DNA from: Zanthoxylum bungeanum
Taxonomy: Eukaryota > Streptophyta > Magnoliopsida > Sapindales > Rutaceae
Direction of reading: 5' to 3'
NCBI GenBank assembly: GCA_019454045.1
Contig: SKCR01036109.1
Coordinates: forward strand, 17,232 to 81,231
DNA: 64,000 nucleotides
Made by a program: the position numbers and the translations under genes
The notes under the pieces: model-generated
Databases searched by the model: none
Seen by the model: only the letters and a program-made list of their open reading frames with translations
What the model was told of the DNA's origin: nothing
Shown: one piece after another, positions 10,828-22,116 of the stretch
Numbering within the stretch: the first letter of the stretch is position 1
How the letters are laid out: each line of letters opens with the position of its first letter

Positions 10828-11376
10828 CTATGCGTCAGGGACAAGCTTCCCATCCAATTTTCTTATAAATTGGCAAACAGGGTCTTTTAAAGTCAGATTG
10901 CCAAGATTGTATTGTTGCATTTCTTTTCGGAATTGTGTATATAACATGTGAATTGCATGATGCACATATCCACTGGAATGCGTCTCAAGAGTCTTAGATA
11001 TGTCATCCAAAGACTCCTTACTAAAGCCATCCCTAATGAATTTAATCTTATCTTCACGGTTATCAGACATCATTCCTAAAGAACGACAACGAGTATCACA
11101 TGTCATACGTGCACATTTATAAAAAACACCCATCTTTTTAGCTTTTCTCTTTTTAGCATAGGTGTTTCTTCCTAAACCAGGCAGATGTGAAACAAAAGAG
11201 TCAGAAGACTCACCTGCCAATCGGATTCGTGCTTCAATAATCCAACGAATGTCATTAGGAATACCTTTTATCATTAGAAGTCTCATTCGTTCTATGCGAG
11301 CTTTGTAGATATTCATCAGAGAGTTTTGAGGGAGAGAAGGAAATTGCTTGTGAAGATTTGCGAGAACTTCTTCCAT
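10828..11376 (-). CDS. Unrecognised 182-aa ORF carried by the Athila element
   Basis: An intact minus-strand frame from MEEVLANLHKQF to LDGKLVPDA, in the env-like position of Athila (after integrase, before the 3' LTR). I see no signal peptide, membrane segment or zinc finger. The protein is basic, with KKRKAKKMG near the middle, paired Cys in CARMTCDTRC, and the stretch THSSGYVHHAIHMLY. The start is preceded by TCACATTTCAG, a good splice acceptor, which would suit expression from a spliced subgenomic RNA. It stays open while every pol gene of this element is broken. It is not Athila env as far as I can tell; function unknown. Confidence 0.6.
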   Translation of the reverse strand: MEEVLANLHKQFPSLPQNSLMNIYKARIERMRLLMIKGIPNDIRWIIEARIRLAGESSDSFVSHLPGLGRNTYAKKRKAKKMGVFYKCARMTCDTRCRSLGMMSDNREDKIKFIRDGFSKESLDDISKTLETHSSGYVHHAIHMLYTQFRKEMQQYNLGNLTLKDPVCQFIRKLDGKLVPDA

Positions 11377-11552
11377 CCTGAAATGTGACTTTACCTACAC
11401 AAATTAAACACACGAAAATAAAACACACCAAATCATAATATATACACGAGTTGCATGGGTTTCCTCCCAGCTAGCGCTAAGTTTAATGTCGTCAGCTAGA
11501 CATGACTGCCTGAATGTTAGGCTGGATCTGAAAGTGTGACACATTCTTTTGT

Positions 11553-12660
11553 TCATTCAAATGATTCTCCCCAGTAGTGTTTGACATGCTGACTGTTAAC
11601 CTTGAATGTTTCGTTGGGGTTGGGATCAAGTAACTCAACAGCTTCATATGTTAAAACCTGAGTGAACACAAATAGACCCGACCACCTTGACTTCAACTTT
11701 CCAGAGAAAAGTTTTAACCGTGAATTGTATAACAATAGCTGCAGCTTTGGTTCCAGTTGTCTGCGCACTATTTTTCGATCATGCTATTTCTTGCTCTTTT
11801 CTTTGTATAGTCTGGCATTCTCATAAGCCTATGGGCAGAACTCATCCAATTCGTTGAGTTGATGGAGTCGTTTCTCTCCTGCTGCTTGTGGATCAAGATT
11901 CAACTTCTTCAGTGCCCAGTATGCCTTGTGTTAAAGCTCAACTGGCAGATGGCATGCTTTCCCAAACACCATTCAATATGGGGACATATCAATGAGTGTC
12001 TTGTAAGATGTCTGGTAGGCCCATAATACGTCATCAAGTTTTGTAGACCAGTCCCTCATTGTTGATCCAACGATTCTCTCCAAGATTCTTTTGATCTCCC
12101 TGTTTGAAACTTCAACCTATCCATTTGACTGTGGATGGTAGGTTGTGGCAACTTTATGAGTAACTCCGTATTTGGATAGGAGTGCATCAAAGTATCTGTT
12201 GCAGAATTGTGTGCCACCATCACTGATAATCGCCCGATGTGTTCTGAAGCAAGTGAAAATATTCATTTTTAAGGAATTTAATCACCACTTTTGAATCATT
12301 GGATGGCAGTGCAATTGTTTCAACCCATTTGGAGACGTAGTCTACTACAACTAGTATGTACAGGTTTCCGAATGATGGAACAAAGGGTCTCATAAAATCA
12401 ATACCCCATACATCAAATATCTCCACTTCCAGAATATTTTAGAGAGGTCCTTCATTTCTCCTCGAAATATTTCTCGTTCTCTGGCACCTGTCACATTGAA
12501 GAGCAAATAGATAAACATCTTTAAAAATAGTGGGCTAGAATAAACCTGACTGTAGGACTTTGGCTGCAGTTTTGTTTCCGCTGAAGTGTCCGCCGTATAG
12601 TGATGAATGATAATGTTGCAGAACACTATTGACCTCCTCCTATGGAACTCAACGTCTCAG
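11553..12660 (-). pseudogene. Athila integrase (broken)
   Basis: Minus strand. A zinc-binding region (HYHSSLYGGHFSG...CDRCQ) is spread over frames near 12630-12470. The core is clear at 12426-12220: [28 protein letters not shown]. The C-terminal part, 11768-11553, reads NSRLKLFSGKLKSRWSGLFVFTQV...FKVNSQHVKHYWG, typical of Athila. Several stops and frameshifts lie between 12220 and 11770, so no full protein is possible. Confidence 0.85.
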
Positions 12661-12750
12661 TAATTGATCAGCACATCATTTGAACAGGTACGGTTCATCC
12701 CAGACATAATGCTTGACTTCTTTGAAGAACTTCTTTCGTTCCTGAGTTGT

Positions 12751-13476
12751 TCATTCCAACAGCCATTTTCTCGATACTATGTAGTTGATATAGTCAGCAT
12801 ACCAAGAGACATCTTGTTGTTTCATGGCAAACAGTTGTTCATCTGGAAAAGTTTCTTTGATTGTCAGTTCTTTGCCAACTGTTTCTCCATTCTCGAGCCT
12901 CGGTAAGTGATCCGCCACTTGGTTTTTTGTCCATTTCCTATCTCGGATCTCCACGTCAAATTCTTACAGTAGAAGTATCCAACGGATCAATCTGGGTTTG
13001 GCATCTTTCTTCACGATCAGGTATTTGATTGCTGAATGATCTGTGTAGACCACCATTTTGGGACCTAACAGATAAGAGCGGAATTTATCAAAAGAAAACA
13101 CAACTGCAATCAACTCTTTTTCAGTGGTTGTGTAGTTGAGTTGAGCTTCATTCAAAGTTCTGTTAGAGTAGTAAATAGTATTGAAAATCTTTGTTTTGCG
13201 TTGACCCAAAACTGCACCTACATCAAAATCACTAGCATCACATATCACCTCAAATGGAAGGGTCCAGTCTGGTGCTACTATGATGGGAGCAGAAACCAAC
13301 TTCTGTTTCAAGATCTCAAAAGCTTCGTGGCATTCTTTGGTGAAGTTGAAAGGCACATCCTTCTCCAGAAGATTGCATAAAGGTTTAGTAATCTTTGATA
13401 AATCTCCTGTAAAAGTCTGCATGTCCGAGAAAACTCTGAATCCATTTGACAGATGTTGGTGGAGGTAGTTTTTCAA
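12751..13476 (-). pseudogene. Athila RNase H (broken)
   Basis: [20 protein letters not shown] carries the first catalytic Asp; ...[22 protein letters not shown] the Glu; [12 protein letters not shown] the next Asp; and WTKNQVADHLPRL the last. These mark the Ty3-type RNase H that removes RNA from the RNA:DNA hybrid. The frame is interrupted near 12960. The upstream part (13476-13380) still holds the thumb/connection of reverse transcriptase. Confidence 0.85.
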
Positions 13477-13546
13477 TTGTCTCGATCTTTCCTTTGTCTA
13501 CCTTGATTCCTTTTTGTGATATTCGATGTCTAAGGACGATGCCTTC

Positions 13547-14344
13547 CTACACCATGAAGTGGCATTTCTCCCAGTTGAGTACCAGGTTGGTATCTTCACA
13601 TCTTTGTAACACTTGTTCTAGATTTTGCAAGTAGTGGTTGAACGAGTCTCCAAACACAAAGAAATCATCCATGAAAACCTCCATACTTTGTTCCAACATG
13701 TCTGAGAATATGGCCATCATGCAACGTTGAAATGTGGCAGGAGCATTACATAATCCAAATGGCATCCTGCGGAAAGCAAAAGTACCATTCGGACATGTAA
13801 AAGTAGTTTTCTCCTGATCTTCTTGGGTGATGGTAATCTGATTGTACCCCGAGTATCCATCCAGAAAGTAATAGAACTCATGCCCCGCCAGTCTGTCTAG
13901 CATCTGGTCAATGAATGGCAGCGGAAAATGATCTTTCCTTGTTGCTTTGTTTAGCTTCCTGTAGTCCATGTATACTCTTCATCCAGTCACCGTTCTTGTT
14001 GGAATTAGCTCATTCTTTTCATTTGTGACTATAGTAATTCCTCATTTCTTTGGTACATATTGCATAGGACTCACCCAAGTACTGTTAGAAATAGGGTAGA
14101 TGATGTCGGCATCCAATCATTTGATGATTTCTTTCTTCACAACCTTCTTCATGATTGGATTTAGTCTCCGTTGATGCTCCACTGTGGGTTTGTACTCATC
14201 ATTCATCAGAATCTTGTGCATGCAAAATGATGGACTAATGCCTCGAATGTCTGCTATAGTCCAGCCAATGGCTTTCTTGTGCTCTCGTAACACTCTCAAC
14301 AACTTTTTTTCCTGCTCCAATGTTAGCGAAGAAGAAATAATCAC
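13547..14344 (-). pseudogene. Athila reverse transcriptase (broken)
   Basis: The minus strand reads MDYRKLNKATRKDHFPLPFIDQMLDRL, FLDGYSGYNQI, MPFGLCNAPATFQRCM and MEVFMDDFFVFG. The catalytic box is FMDD (usual YxDD, Athila often FMDD). The N-terminal part (14344-14117) carries KKAIGWTIADIRGISPSFCMHKI, the typical pre-RT segment. Stops lie between 14116 and 13970 and again after 13547. Confidence 0.9.
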
Positions 14345-14727
14345 AGGTAATTCAGAAGAGTTTCCTAAGAATGCATACCTGAGATATCTCGGAAGTAACT
14401 TAAGCTCCAGCTGCGGTGGTTCTTCAATCGAAGGCTTAATTCACTCTTTCTTCGATAGTTCCAGACTTTCCACTTGTGGTTTCGTTTTGAAGCGAAATGG
14501 TTTATCAAGATAGTTGATACATTCCAGAATTTCAGCATCTAGCTCGCTGTCAGTCATGTTGGTGATGCAAGCTTCAAGTTTATCCGTGGGAAATGTATCA
14601 GTATCTTGAATGATACTATCAACAACATCAATTCTGAAACATTCCTCCTCTTTTCATCACTCGGGAATTTCATGGCATTAAAAACATTGAAGGTAACTTT
14701 TTGGTCATGCACTTTCATGGTTAGTTC

Positions 14728-15141
14728 TCATTTTTGCACATCAATAACAGTTCGACCTGTAGCCAAGAATGGTCTCCCGAGGATGATAGGTACATCTTTG
14801 TCTTCTTCCATATCAAGGATAATGAAATCTGTTGGGAGAATGAGTTTGTCGACTTTGACCATCACATCTTCAACTACACCTCTCGAAAATGCGAGAGTTC
14901 TATCAGCAAGTTGCAGCGAGACTGAGGTGGGCATTGCTTCTCCAATTTGCAGTTTCCTGTAAATTGGAAAAGGCATTAAATTAACATTGGCACCTAAATC
15001 ACATAAGGCCTTACCGATATAATTTTCTCCAATAGTGCATGGAACAGTGAAATTGCCTAGATCTTTCAACTTTAGGGGAAGTTTCCTCTGAATGATGGCG
15101 CTGCATTCTTCTATCAATACTACTGTCTCGTAATCTCTCAA
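14728..15141 (-). pseudogene. Athila aspartic protease
   Basis: KALCDLGANVNLMPFPIYRKL has the DLGA form of the retroelement protease active site used by Athila, followed by ...DFIILDMEEDKDVPIILGRPFLATG. It cuts the Gag-Pol precursor. It follows gag after a frame interruption near 15145. Confidence 0.85.
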
Positions 15142-15150
15142 TCTCCGCTT

Positions 15151-16764
15151 TCATGAAAGAATATCTTTCATGAATTTGACATTGCTGGGCATTTCTTCCA
15201 ACGCTTCTGCAAATGGAATGTTGATGTGCAGCTTTTTAAAAACCTCCAAGTATCGAGCAAACTGCTTGTCCAATTTGTTTTTCTGGAGACGCTGTGGAAA
15301 AGGTGGAGGTGGAGTGATTCTTTCTTGCTCTTTTGCCTTTGCTTCTTTATCCTCCATCTGTGGAATTGCATTTTTTGGAACTTCTTCAATGGATTCCTTG
15401 ATTCCAACATCTTTGTTGATTTCAGTACCGCTTTTCAAAGTAATGGCTTGACATTGCTCATTCCCTCTATTCCTTGGATTTGGTTTTATGTTGCTAGGAA
15501 GGTTATCTGGCGGTCTGTAACTCTGAGAATTGGCCAATTGTCCAACTTGATTCTCCAGTGATTTAATAGAAGCAGATTGGCTTTGAAACATAGCATCATA
15601 TATTTTTAACTGAGCTAGCACTTCCGTTATTCTTGGTTCTTTTTCATACTCCTGGATTTTGTTCTGCTGTTGGAATCCAGGTGGTGGATAATTCTTTTGC
15701 CCTGAATTGTTGCTCCATGCAAAATTGGGATGATTCCTCCACCCCGGGTTGTAGGTGTTGGAATATGGATTGTTCCCCTGTCTGTTGAAATTGTTAACAT
15801 AATTCACCGTCTCTTCATATTGGTTTGTCTCTAGTGCTCCTCCATATGGTGAACTTGTGGATCCAATATTGTCTAGCATGGTAAGAGTCTCCATGAATTT
15901 ACATATCTGATCCAGCTTGGCATTCACTGCTGTGTTGGCTCCAACTTCATAGATTCCTGTAATTCTTTGGATCATGCTCCTTTCTGTTGGCCACAAGGAA
16001 TTGTTGTTGGCCATTTCTACAATTAAGTCCCAAGCCTGATCTTCTCATTTTTCCATTAAAGCTCCTCCAGCAGCAGCATCAATTGTGGTTCTCATTATTC
16101 TAGAAAGTCCATTATAGAATGTTTGGAATTGTAGCCACTTTGCAATCTCATGGTGAGGGAATTTTCTGATTAAATCTTTATACCTTTCCCAAGCTTCGCA
16201 GAGAGACTCTGAATCATGTTGCACAAAGGATGTGAGGTCATTCCTCAGCTTTGCAGTTCTGGCCGGTGGAAATTATTTTGCAAGGAATTTGGTGGCTAGA
16301 GTGTTCCAAGTTGTGATGGAACCTGTTGGTAGTGAATGTAGCCAAGCCTTAGCTATGTCTTTTGAGGAATATGGAAAAACTCGCAGTCTCATGGCTTCTT
16401 CAGCCGCTCAGTTATAATTGAAAGTGACGCAAACTTCCAGGAAGTTGATGATGTGAGCATTAAGATCTTCAGTTGCATTCCCCCTAAACTGAACTGACTG
16501 TTGTATCATCTGAATGCATATTTTGATGTCACACACATTTGCTGGTAAGGGAGGAAGTACAATACAGAAAAAGAAGCTGTCAACCACCGGAATGGTTCTA
16601 TCTCGAATGGGAATTGGTGGTACAACTTCCAAAGGTTCAGGTTCCATGTTGACTAATGCTTCTTGGCCTTCTCGCCTTTCCTTCGCAACTGTCTGATGGT
16701 TCTTTCAATTTCCGGGTCAAACAGTCGGATTTCAAAGCTTCTGGTTCATCTTATGTAGTGTCTG
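15151..16764 (-). pseudogene. Athila gag (broken)
   Basis: The N-terminal half (16647-16020) is readable only by changing frame past stops: RGNATEDLNAHIINFLEVC, AWLHSLPTGSITTWNTLATKFL, AWERYKDLIRKFPHHEI. The C-terminal half (16014-15151) is open: LDQICKFMETL...YNPGWRNHPNFAWSNN...QQQNK, a Pro/Asn-rich tail characteristic of Athila gag. It forms the capsid of the particle. A zinc knuckle is not evident. Confidence 0.85.
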
Positions 16765-16860
16765 AGAATCTGAAACACAAGAAAACAAAAATAATAAGTA
16801 AAAAGAAATTAGATATAAGTAAAGGTATCTAACCCCAAAACTAATAGTGAAAGATAAATA

Positions 16861-16880
16861 AGTGCCCGGCAACGGCGCCA
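16861..16880 (-). other. Athila primer binding site
   Basis: The minus strand reads TGGCGCCGTTGCCGGGCAC six bases inside the 5' LTR, the usual Athila primer binding site. Confidence 0.85.
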
Positions 16881-16886
16881 AAAACT

Positions 16887-18137
16887 TGACCGGTGCGTAA
16901 TCACACGCGTATAACGCAAGCGCATGTATCGTTCAAGTAGTATAAAAAGTATCGATCCCACGAGGACTTAATACCTAAGCTATTAATTTATGAAGTCAAA
17001 TTTTTACATGTATCTAATGGATTGATTGTTTGAGTGGATAGTGACTTTAAACTTAAAACAAGTAAATAAAATGTCGTGAAAGTAGATTGAGGAAAATTCA
17101 ATATTATTAAACTATCCAGGGTTGTGAATCTTTCCAATATCTTTTAAAGATGAAGTGGTTATCTTATGTTTGTGTAATATATTGGTTTACTAACCTGGAA
17201 CATGAAATTCTGCAAAAGCCTTTGTCGATGGTCAGAAGCAAATACCTAGTGCAGCCCAATTAAACCATATGCCTATGTCAACCAAGTTACTTAAATTCAT
17301 TAAGACTAAATTCCAATTATGGCTACCCCCGCCCGACAGGTATATGTTTATCTTGTAAGGAAATCTATTAAAGGGTTATTTATCCTCAAGGAAGATCATG
17401 GGCTTTTAAGTCTAAGGCTGAAACCTAAAATTCCTTCGTCAAGTTTATTTTTAAGTTTACCAGGTCAATCTTATTAGTGGCCAGTTAACAAGAAGCATTA
17501 AGCTTAAGACTTAATAAGTAAACCTTTATATTACCAAAAATATAAAATAACCCCTTATAAACCGGTGATATTGGAAATCATCACAACCCCAGATAACGGG
17601 TTTAGTTACGACACATATTTAAAACTAGTAAAAGCTAAAATAAAATACTTAAGGTAAATACTGAAAATTAAAAAGGTAAAAGTACAAAAAAAGAAAATGA
17701 TGGGGGTTCGAGAATCCACTTTTATTACTACTATTTTAGATATCTCTCTTATTATAATATATTAACTTTGCGTGATATTACCAACCTGCCATATAGGCGG
17801 TATCTTGATTAATTAAATTTAATAATTAATTCCAACCGGCGATACAGGCGGTATCCATATTTAGTCATGTTAAAACCAATTTTTATAATTAAATTCAACC
17901 AGCCATATAGGCGGTATCCTTATTAAGTCAGGTTTTAAATAGTTTATATATTATAATTAAGGGAGATTATTCTAAATATTAGTTATAAAAGCTTACCTTT
18001 CACCCCAGCAGAAGAGAGTTACCTACTCATGCTGAATAGTAAAAGTTGAAAAGTAAATAAAAGAAATTACTATTACATAAAGTAAATTTATTACAAAAAC
18101 TGTAAATAAACAAGCAAGATACAATCTTCTTAGTATT
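16887..18137 (-). repeat. Athila 5' LTR, part A (distal half on the minus strand)
   Basis: Matches 6797-8037 with scattered substitutions and an extra block near 17329-17342. It is interrupted after GTATT at 18133-18137 by the Ogre-like element and resumes at 37744. Confidence 0.93.
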
Positions 18138-18666
18138 TGTAGGCACTGCATTTTTGCATATAAGTCCCGATGATGAGTCTCGTACGGAGGCACTACTCTT
18201 TAGGTTGCGGAAGTCGCGGGAAACGAATGTCGGAATGGGAAATTCAGAAGAAGTATGTCATCGGATTCAATTCACATGTTCACTGCGTTCGTTCGTGCTG
18301 CGTTCGTGAACACGTTCGAACGTCAAGCAGATTGCGGGCGTTCGTGTAGCGTTCGAATCGGCATTCGAACGGTGTTGGTACTTCTGGTTTTGTTGCTAGC
18401 CTCACGCCCAAGGCCAATTAGCCCACCAAAACCCACCCAAAAATAACAAAACACATATTTAACACATGGTGAAATTAAAACAAATCAAATAAAATCTAAA
18501 TAATCACATACCTAATTAAAACAAATCAAATAAATCCATTCCTAATTTGAACAAATCACCTCCCTAATTTAATCAGATGCTTTCCTTGTGAGATACTAAT
18601 TAGAAATATTCCCCCATAATTGCATGATATCCTTTCCTATTCACACAAGAGGAACCCTAGCCTTTG

Positions 18667-18676
18667 CCTATAATAG
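18667..18676 (+). promoter_or_regulatory. TATA-like promoter of the Ogre-like LTR
   Basis: GCCTATAATAGAAACAC is followed by an A/C-rich stretch typical of a plant leader. If transcription starts about 30 bp downstream, the 96-nt module and the TTCGAACG array both fall in the R/U5 leader of the RNA. The right LTR has CCTATAAAATAAAC at the same place (29617). Confidence 0.5.
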
Positions 18677-19272
18677 AAACACAAATCCAACCCTTGCACT
18701 CTCCTAAATACACGCCCAAGCAAAAAAAAGCAAGAAGCAAGCAAATAATTTTCTCTTCTACTATACTACACCACCACGGAAACACTCACCAAATAACCCA
18801 TCCATTGCCGCATCACACAGCCCTCAAAACACCTTCATATTGCCGCACCATAAGCCTCACATTAACCGCACTGCCTATCACCGAGAATAACTCTATGAAC
18901 TGTACTGCAGTCACCAAAAATACACACTCAAACAGCAGCCTAAACACCGCAAAAAAGTAACCTAAATTACCGCATAAAACATAAAACAACATAATTACAG
19001 TGGAAACAGTAGCAAAACAGAGGAAACGACAGCTCAAAACAGCGAAGCAGCGAATGAGAGCAGTGGACCAGTGAACCGGAGGAGTTGCGGAGCATCAACC
19101 CTTCCGACGGCCATGTAACGTACTTTCGAGAGACGACCTAAGAGGTTAGACCCGAGGGCACCCTTCTTATTTATTCTCATCTTTTTTGTTGTTTATTAGA
19201 ATTCCCTCGCATGAGAGTCGTTTGTTGATATATGTTGTAGTCCTTGAATGAATGGAATATGTGTTCTCTCTT

Positions 19273-19368
19273 GTGGTATATCGGATGGAATCCCGGACGT
19301 AAATTCCGTAGCCGAATCCGAATAGACGGTATTGCGGTTTGCACTCGGGATATAATGCCACGTACAAC
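19273..19368 (+). repeat. 96-nt shared module, copy A (Ogre-like 5' LTR)
   Basis: Starts GTGGTATAT and ends ACGTAC-A-ACTT, with the central box CCGAATCCGAATAGACGGTA. An inner inverted pair, ATCCCG (19290) and CGGGAT (19346), sits symmetrically 11 nt inside each end. Other copies are at 30333, 31256 (minus), 39836 and 60867. Confidence 0.85.
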
Positions 19369-19510
19369 TTGAGAGATTCACACATTTCATTTCATCCAAC
19401 CTTGTATTCGAGCATGATTGGGTTGCTAGTATGTTATTTATTTTTTTAAGCATGATTTAGTCATTAGTATGCTATTACTTTCTGCATGTTACTTATTTAT
19501 GCATGATGAT

Positions 19511-19945
19511 ATAGTGCGCATGGGCTAACTAGGGTGGATTAAAGGTCCTCTATTCGAGGGAAATGCCTAAATGCTACATTTTCCATGATGTTTTGCCGCG
19601 CCGGACGGAGTATGTTTGATTGAATGTGAGATATGTTTAATCGAGCATACAAGGTCCAATATTATTGTTGTCTTTATTTTATATGCATTGTAATATAATG
19701 TGCATGGGCTAACTAGGGTGGATTAAAGGTCCTATATTCGAGGGAAATGCCTAAAGGCTACCTTTACCACGATGTTTTGCCGCGCTTTTTATTATGTCAT
19801 TTACCCTTTGCATATAATTGCTTTATTTACGCATGCATTGTATTCTTGTGCGCATGGGCTAACTAGGGTGGATTAAAGGTCCTCTATTCGAGGGAAATGC
19901 CCAAATGTTACCTTTTCCACTATGTTTTGCCGCGCCGGACGAGGT
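19511..19945 (+). repeat. Three direct repeats inside the Ogre-like LTR
   Basis: Copies of GCATGGGCTAACTAGGGTGG...GGTCCTMTATTCGAGGGAAATGCC...GTTTTGCCGCGCC start near 19515, 19700 and 19852. Two of them (the first and third) are followed by a CGGACGRGGT...GAGG tail. In the right LTR they appear at 30574, 36443 and 36595. Confidence 0.85.
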
Positions 19946-20050
19946 GCACCCGATTGAATATGAAATGTGTTCCATCGGGCACACGAGGTCCTACATTGTG
20001 TATTTGTTTATCCATATATGTGTTTGTGTCATTTTAGATGCCATTTTGGC

Positions 20051-20470
20051 AATCTCGTTCGAACGCATTTCCAAACGCTACACGAACGTATGTATTATGT
20101 CTCATTCCGTTTGAACACGTTTACGAACGCTACACGAACGTATGCATTCTATCTGATTCCGTTCAAACGTATTTACGAACGCTACACGAACGTATGCATT
20201 CTGTCTTATTTCCGTTCGAACGCGCCTCAGAACGCTACTCGAACGCTTGCATTCTATTTACCGTTCGAACGCGTTTACGAACGCTACTCGAACGCGCATA
20301 CATTTTATTGTATCATGCATCAGGTCTCATTCCGTTCGAACACATTATCAAACGCTATATGAACGCGGAAATTCTGTTTATCGTTCGAATGCGTTATCAA
20401 ATGATACTCGCTTGCATTCTGTTTACCGTTCGAACGCGTTTATGAACGCTACACGAACGCGCACACACTG
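20051..20470 (+). repeat. TTCGAACG tandem array in the Ogre-like LTR
   Basis: Eight irregular units of about 45-70 bp, each opening with a CGTTCGAACG palindrome (or a one-base variant) followed by AACGCTACWCGAACG. The matching array in the right LTR is 36790-37215. More TTCGAA words occur in U3 at 18290-18375. Long open frames across this array exist only because of the repeat and are not genes. Confidence 0.88.
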
Positions 20471-21012
20471 GACAGATTCCTTTATCATGTTTCATGCATG
20501 TTTGTTCCCATAGTCATTCCCTTCCCCATCATATGTTTAGTTAGCTCACTTCAATATTTATGCACTTAATTGCCTCTTTAGTTATCTCTTTACATTATGC
20601 ATTTAATTGCCTCTCTTTAATTTGCATGTTTGTACAATTATTGTTTATTTGCGTCTCTGTGTTTATCAATATAATGTGTTCATGAAATTATATGCTTGTC
20701 ATTATTCCAATTTATTTTTTTATGCATGAACTTAGAAGTAGATTATCCTTGGAAATATATGTTGTTTAGGCTTGGTTAGATTATTGCACAAATCCTTTCA
20801 TTACAAGTGGCATAAGTAAGGGACCATTCCGAACCCAACGGTTTGAGGTCTTCCCTTGCGAGGGGTGAGTACAGCTTTAAATCATTTTCCCGGTTCACAC
20901 CGGGTGGCGAATCCATGTTGTTTCTCCAATTTAGTTCCCCTGCGGGATATTCCGTACTCCCAACCGGGCCGCGAGCCTGGGACAGCGTCGCCGATTTCTG
21001 TGTCCTACAGTC

Positions 21013-21029
21013 TGGCGACTCCACTGGGG
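21013..21029 (+). other. Ogre-like primer binding site
   Basis: TGGCGACTCCACTGGGG begins three bases after the LTR end. This primer sequence is characteristic of Ogre-type elements (tRNA-Arg). Confidence 0.8.
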
Positions 21030-22116
21030 ATAGAGAATCGGCCCCGAAATAATGTCTTGTAGTGATTGTGATTTGTGCTTTAGTTAACCGTGTCTATCGT
21101 GGGTTGAAGGGGTTTAATCAAAGGCATTATTAGAGTTAAGTAATGGTTTGGTGTCTTTCTTCATTCACTACCTTTCTATAAGGAAAAGCTGCAAAGGCAC
21201 TTAGATAATCATTACTCGAAGCTTAATGTGATGGACTAATTTGGAGGACTTGTTTTTTATTCCTGTCACCAAGGCGATAAGAGCCTAAGAGGCTTGGTAT
21301 TTAAGAGAGTTCGCTCCACCCTCCCTCTGGGGAATCTTCAATAGGAAATCCAATTGACAGTCAGTCACGTATCATAGCTCGTTGGCACGTACCGTAAGGT
21401 ATAAAAAAGGTGCGCTCACTTGGTCATTTGAACCCTTGAGTTGGGAAACCTAGTTATGGGAAATCCTTCACCAACCAGAGCCTTTGTCTACACTCCCGTA
21501 AACCCACACATAGACCGGAGTTGTGTGACCTATAGCAACTATTTCCTTGTGCTCATGGACCATCCTCATTTGGATGCAGTTGAACTTCTTGTCAGAAATG
21601 CGAACTTGTTGGGCCATTTAAACTGGGATGAGTTCGTATCCTATGACAACTGGGCCAAAAGCTTCTGAAATGTCGATGGGCCGCTCTGTAGAAATTATTG
21701 CTTTATGCTTGAATTATCTTTTTATGCTTGTATTTGGGGACCATCCTCATTTAGATGCAGTTGGACTTCTTGTCAAAAATGCGAACTTGTTGGGCCATTT
21801 AAACTGGGACGAGTTCGTATCCTTTGACAATATGGCCAAAAGTTTCTAAAATACCGATGGGCCATCCTGTGTTTGGGCCCCTTATCATTTGAAGTTGTTT
21901 AACCATGTTATCGCAAAGGTGTAAACCTGTTGGGAATTTTCAACTGGGATAAGTTTGCACCTTGCAATAATGTGATTGAAGCTTTAAAATGACGATAGGC
22001 CAACTTATATATTCCATGCATTGCACGCATACATACTGACTGAGAATTTTAAAAGACACCATAGATTCTCGTTGGGTTAGGAAAAATGGAAGACATTCAA
22101 AAGACCGATAGCAAAC
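21030..22116 (+). repeat. Ogre-like leader with three degenerate direct repeats
   Basis: No ORF1 protein is recognisable, though many Ogre elements have one upstream of gag. From about 21557 to 22010 there are three copies of a block (TGGACCATCCTCATTTRGATGCAGTTG...AACTGGGAYGAGTTCGTATCC...GGCCAAAAG), at about 21557, 21736 and 21890. The first two are close, the third strongly diverged. Short open frames here are carried by the repeat. Confidence 0.65.

Larger units (their letters stand above)
18138..21009 (+). repeat. Ogre-like 5' LTR (complete, 2872 bp)
   Basis: From TGTAGGCACTGC to GTCCTACA. It contains a TATA-like CCTATAATAG near 18669, a 96-nt shared module (19273-19368), three copies of a 150-186-bp block (about 19511-19945) and a TTCGAACG array (20051-20470). 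The right LTR gives the same text at 29087-30714 and 36394-37743. Confidence 0.94.

Noticed and set aside
18166..18240. Hammerhead-ribozyme-like GATGATGAGTC ... GAAAC at the LTR start
   Set aside because: The core needs CUGAUGA; the invariant C is A here and the helices do not pair well. It is not a credible ribozyme.
20038..20445. Overlapping 69-135-aa frames in the Ogre-like LTR, also at 36647-37315
   Set aside because: They are repeat translations of TTCGAACG units inside LTRs.
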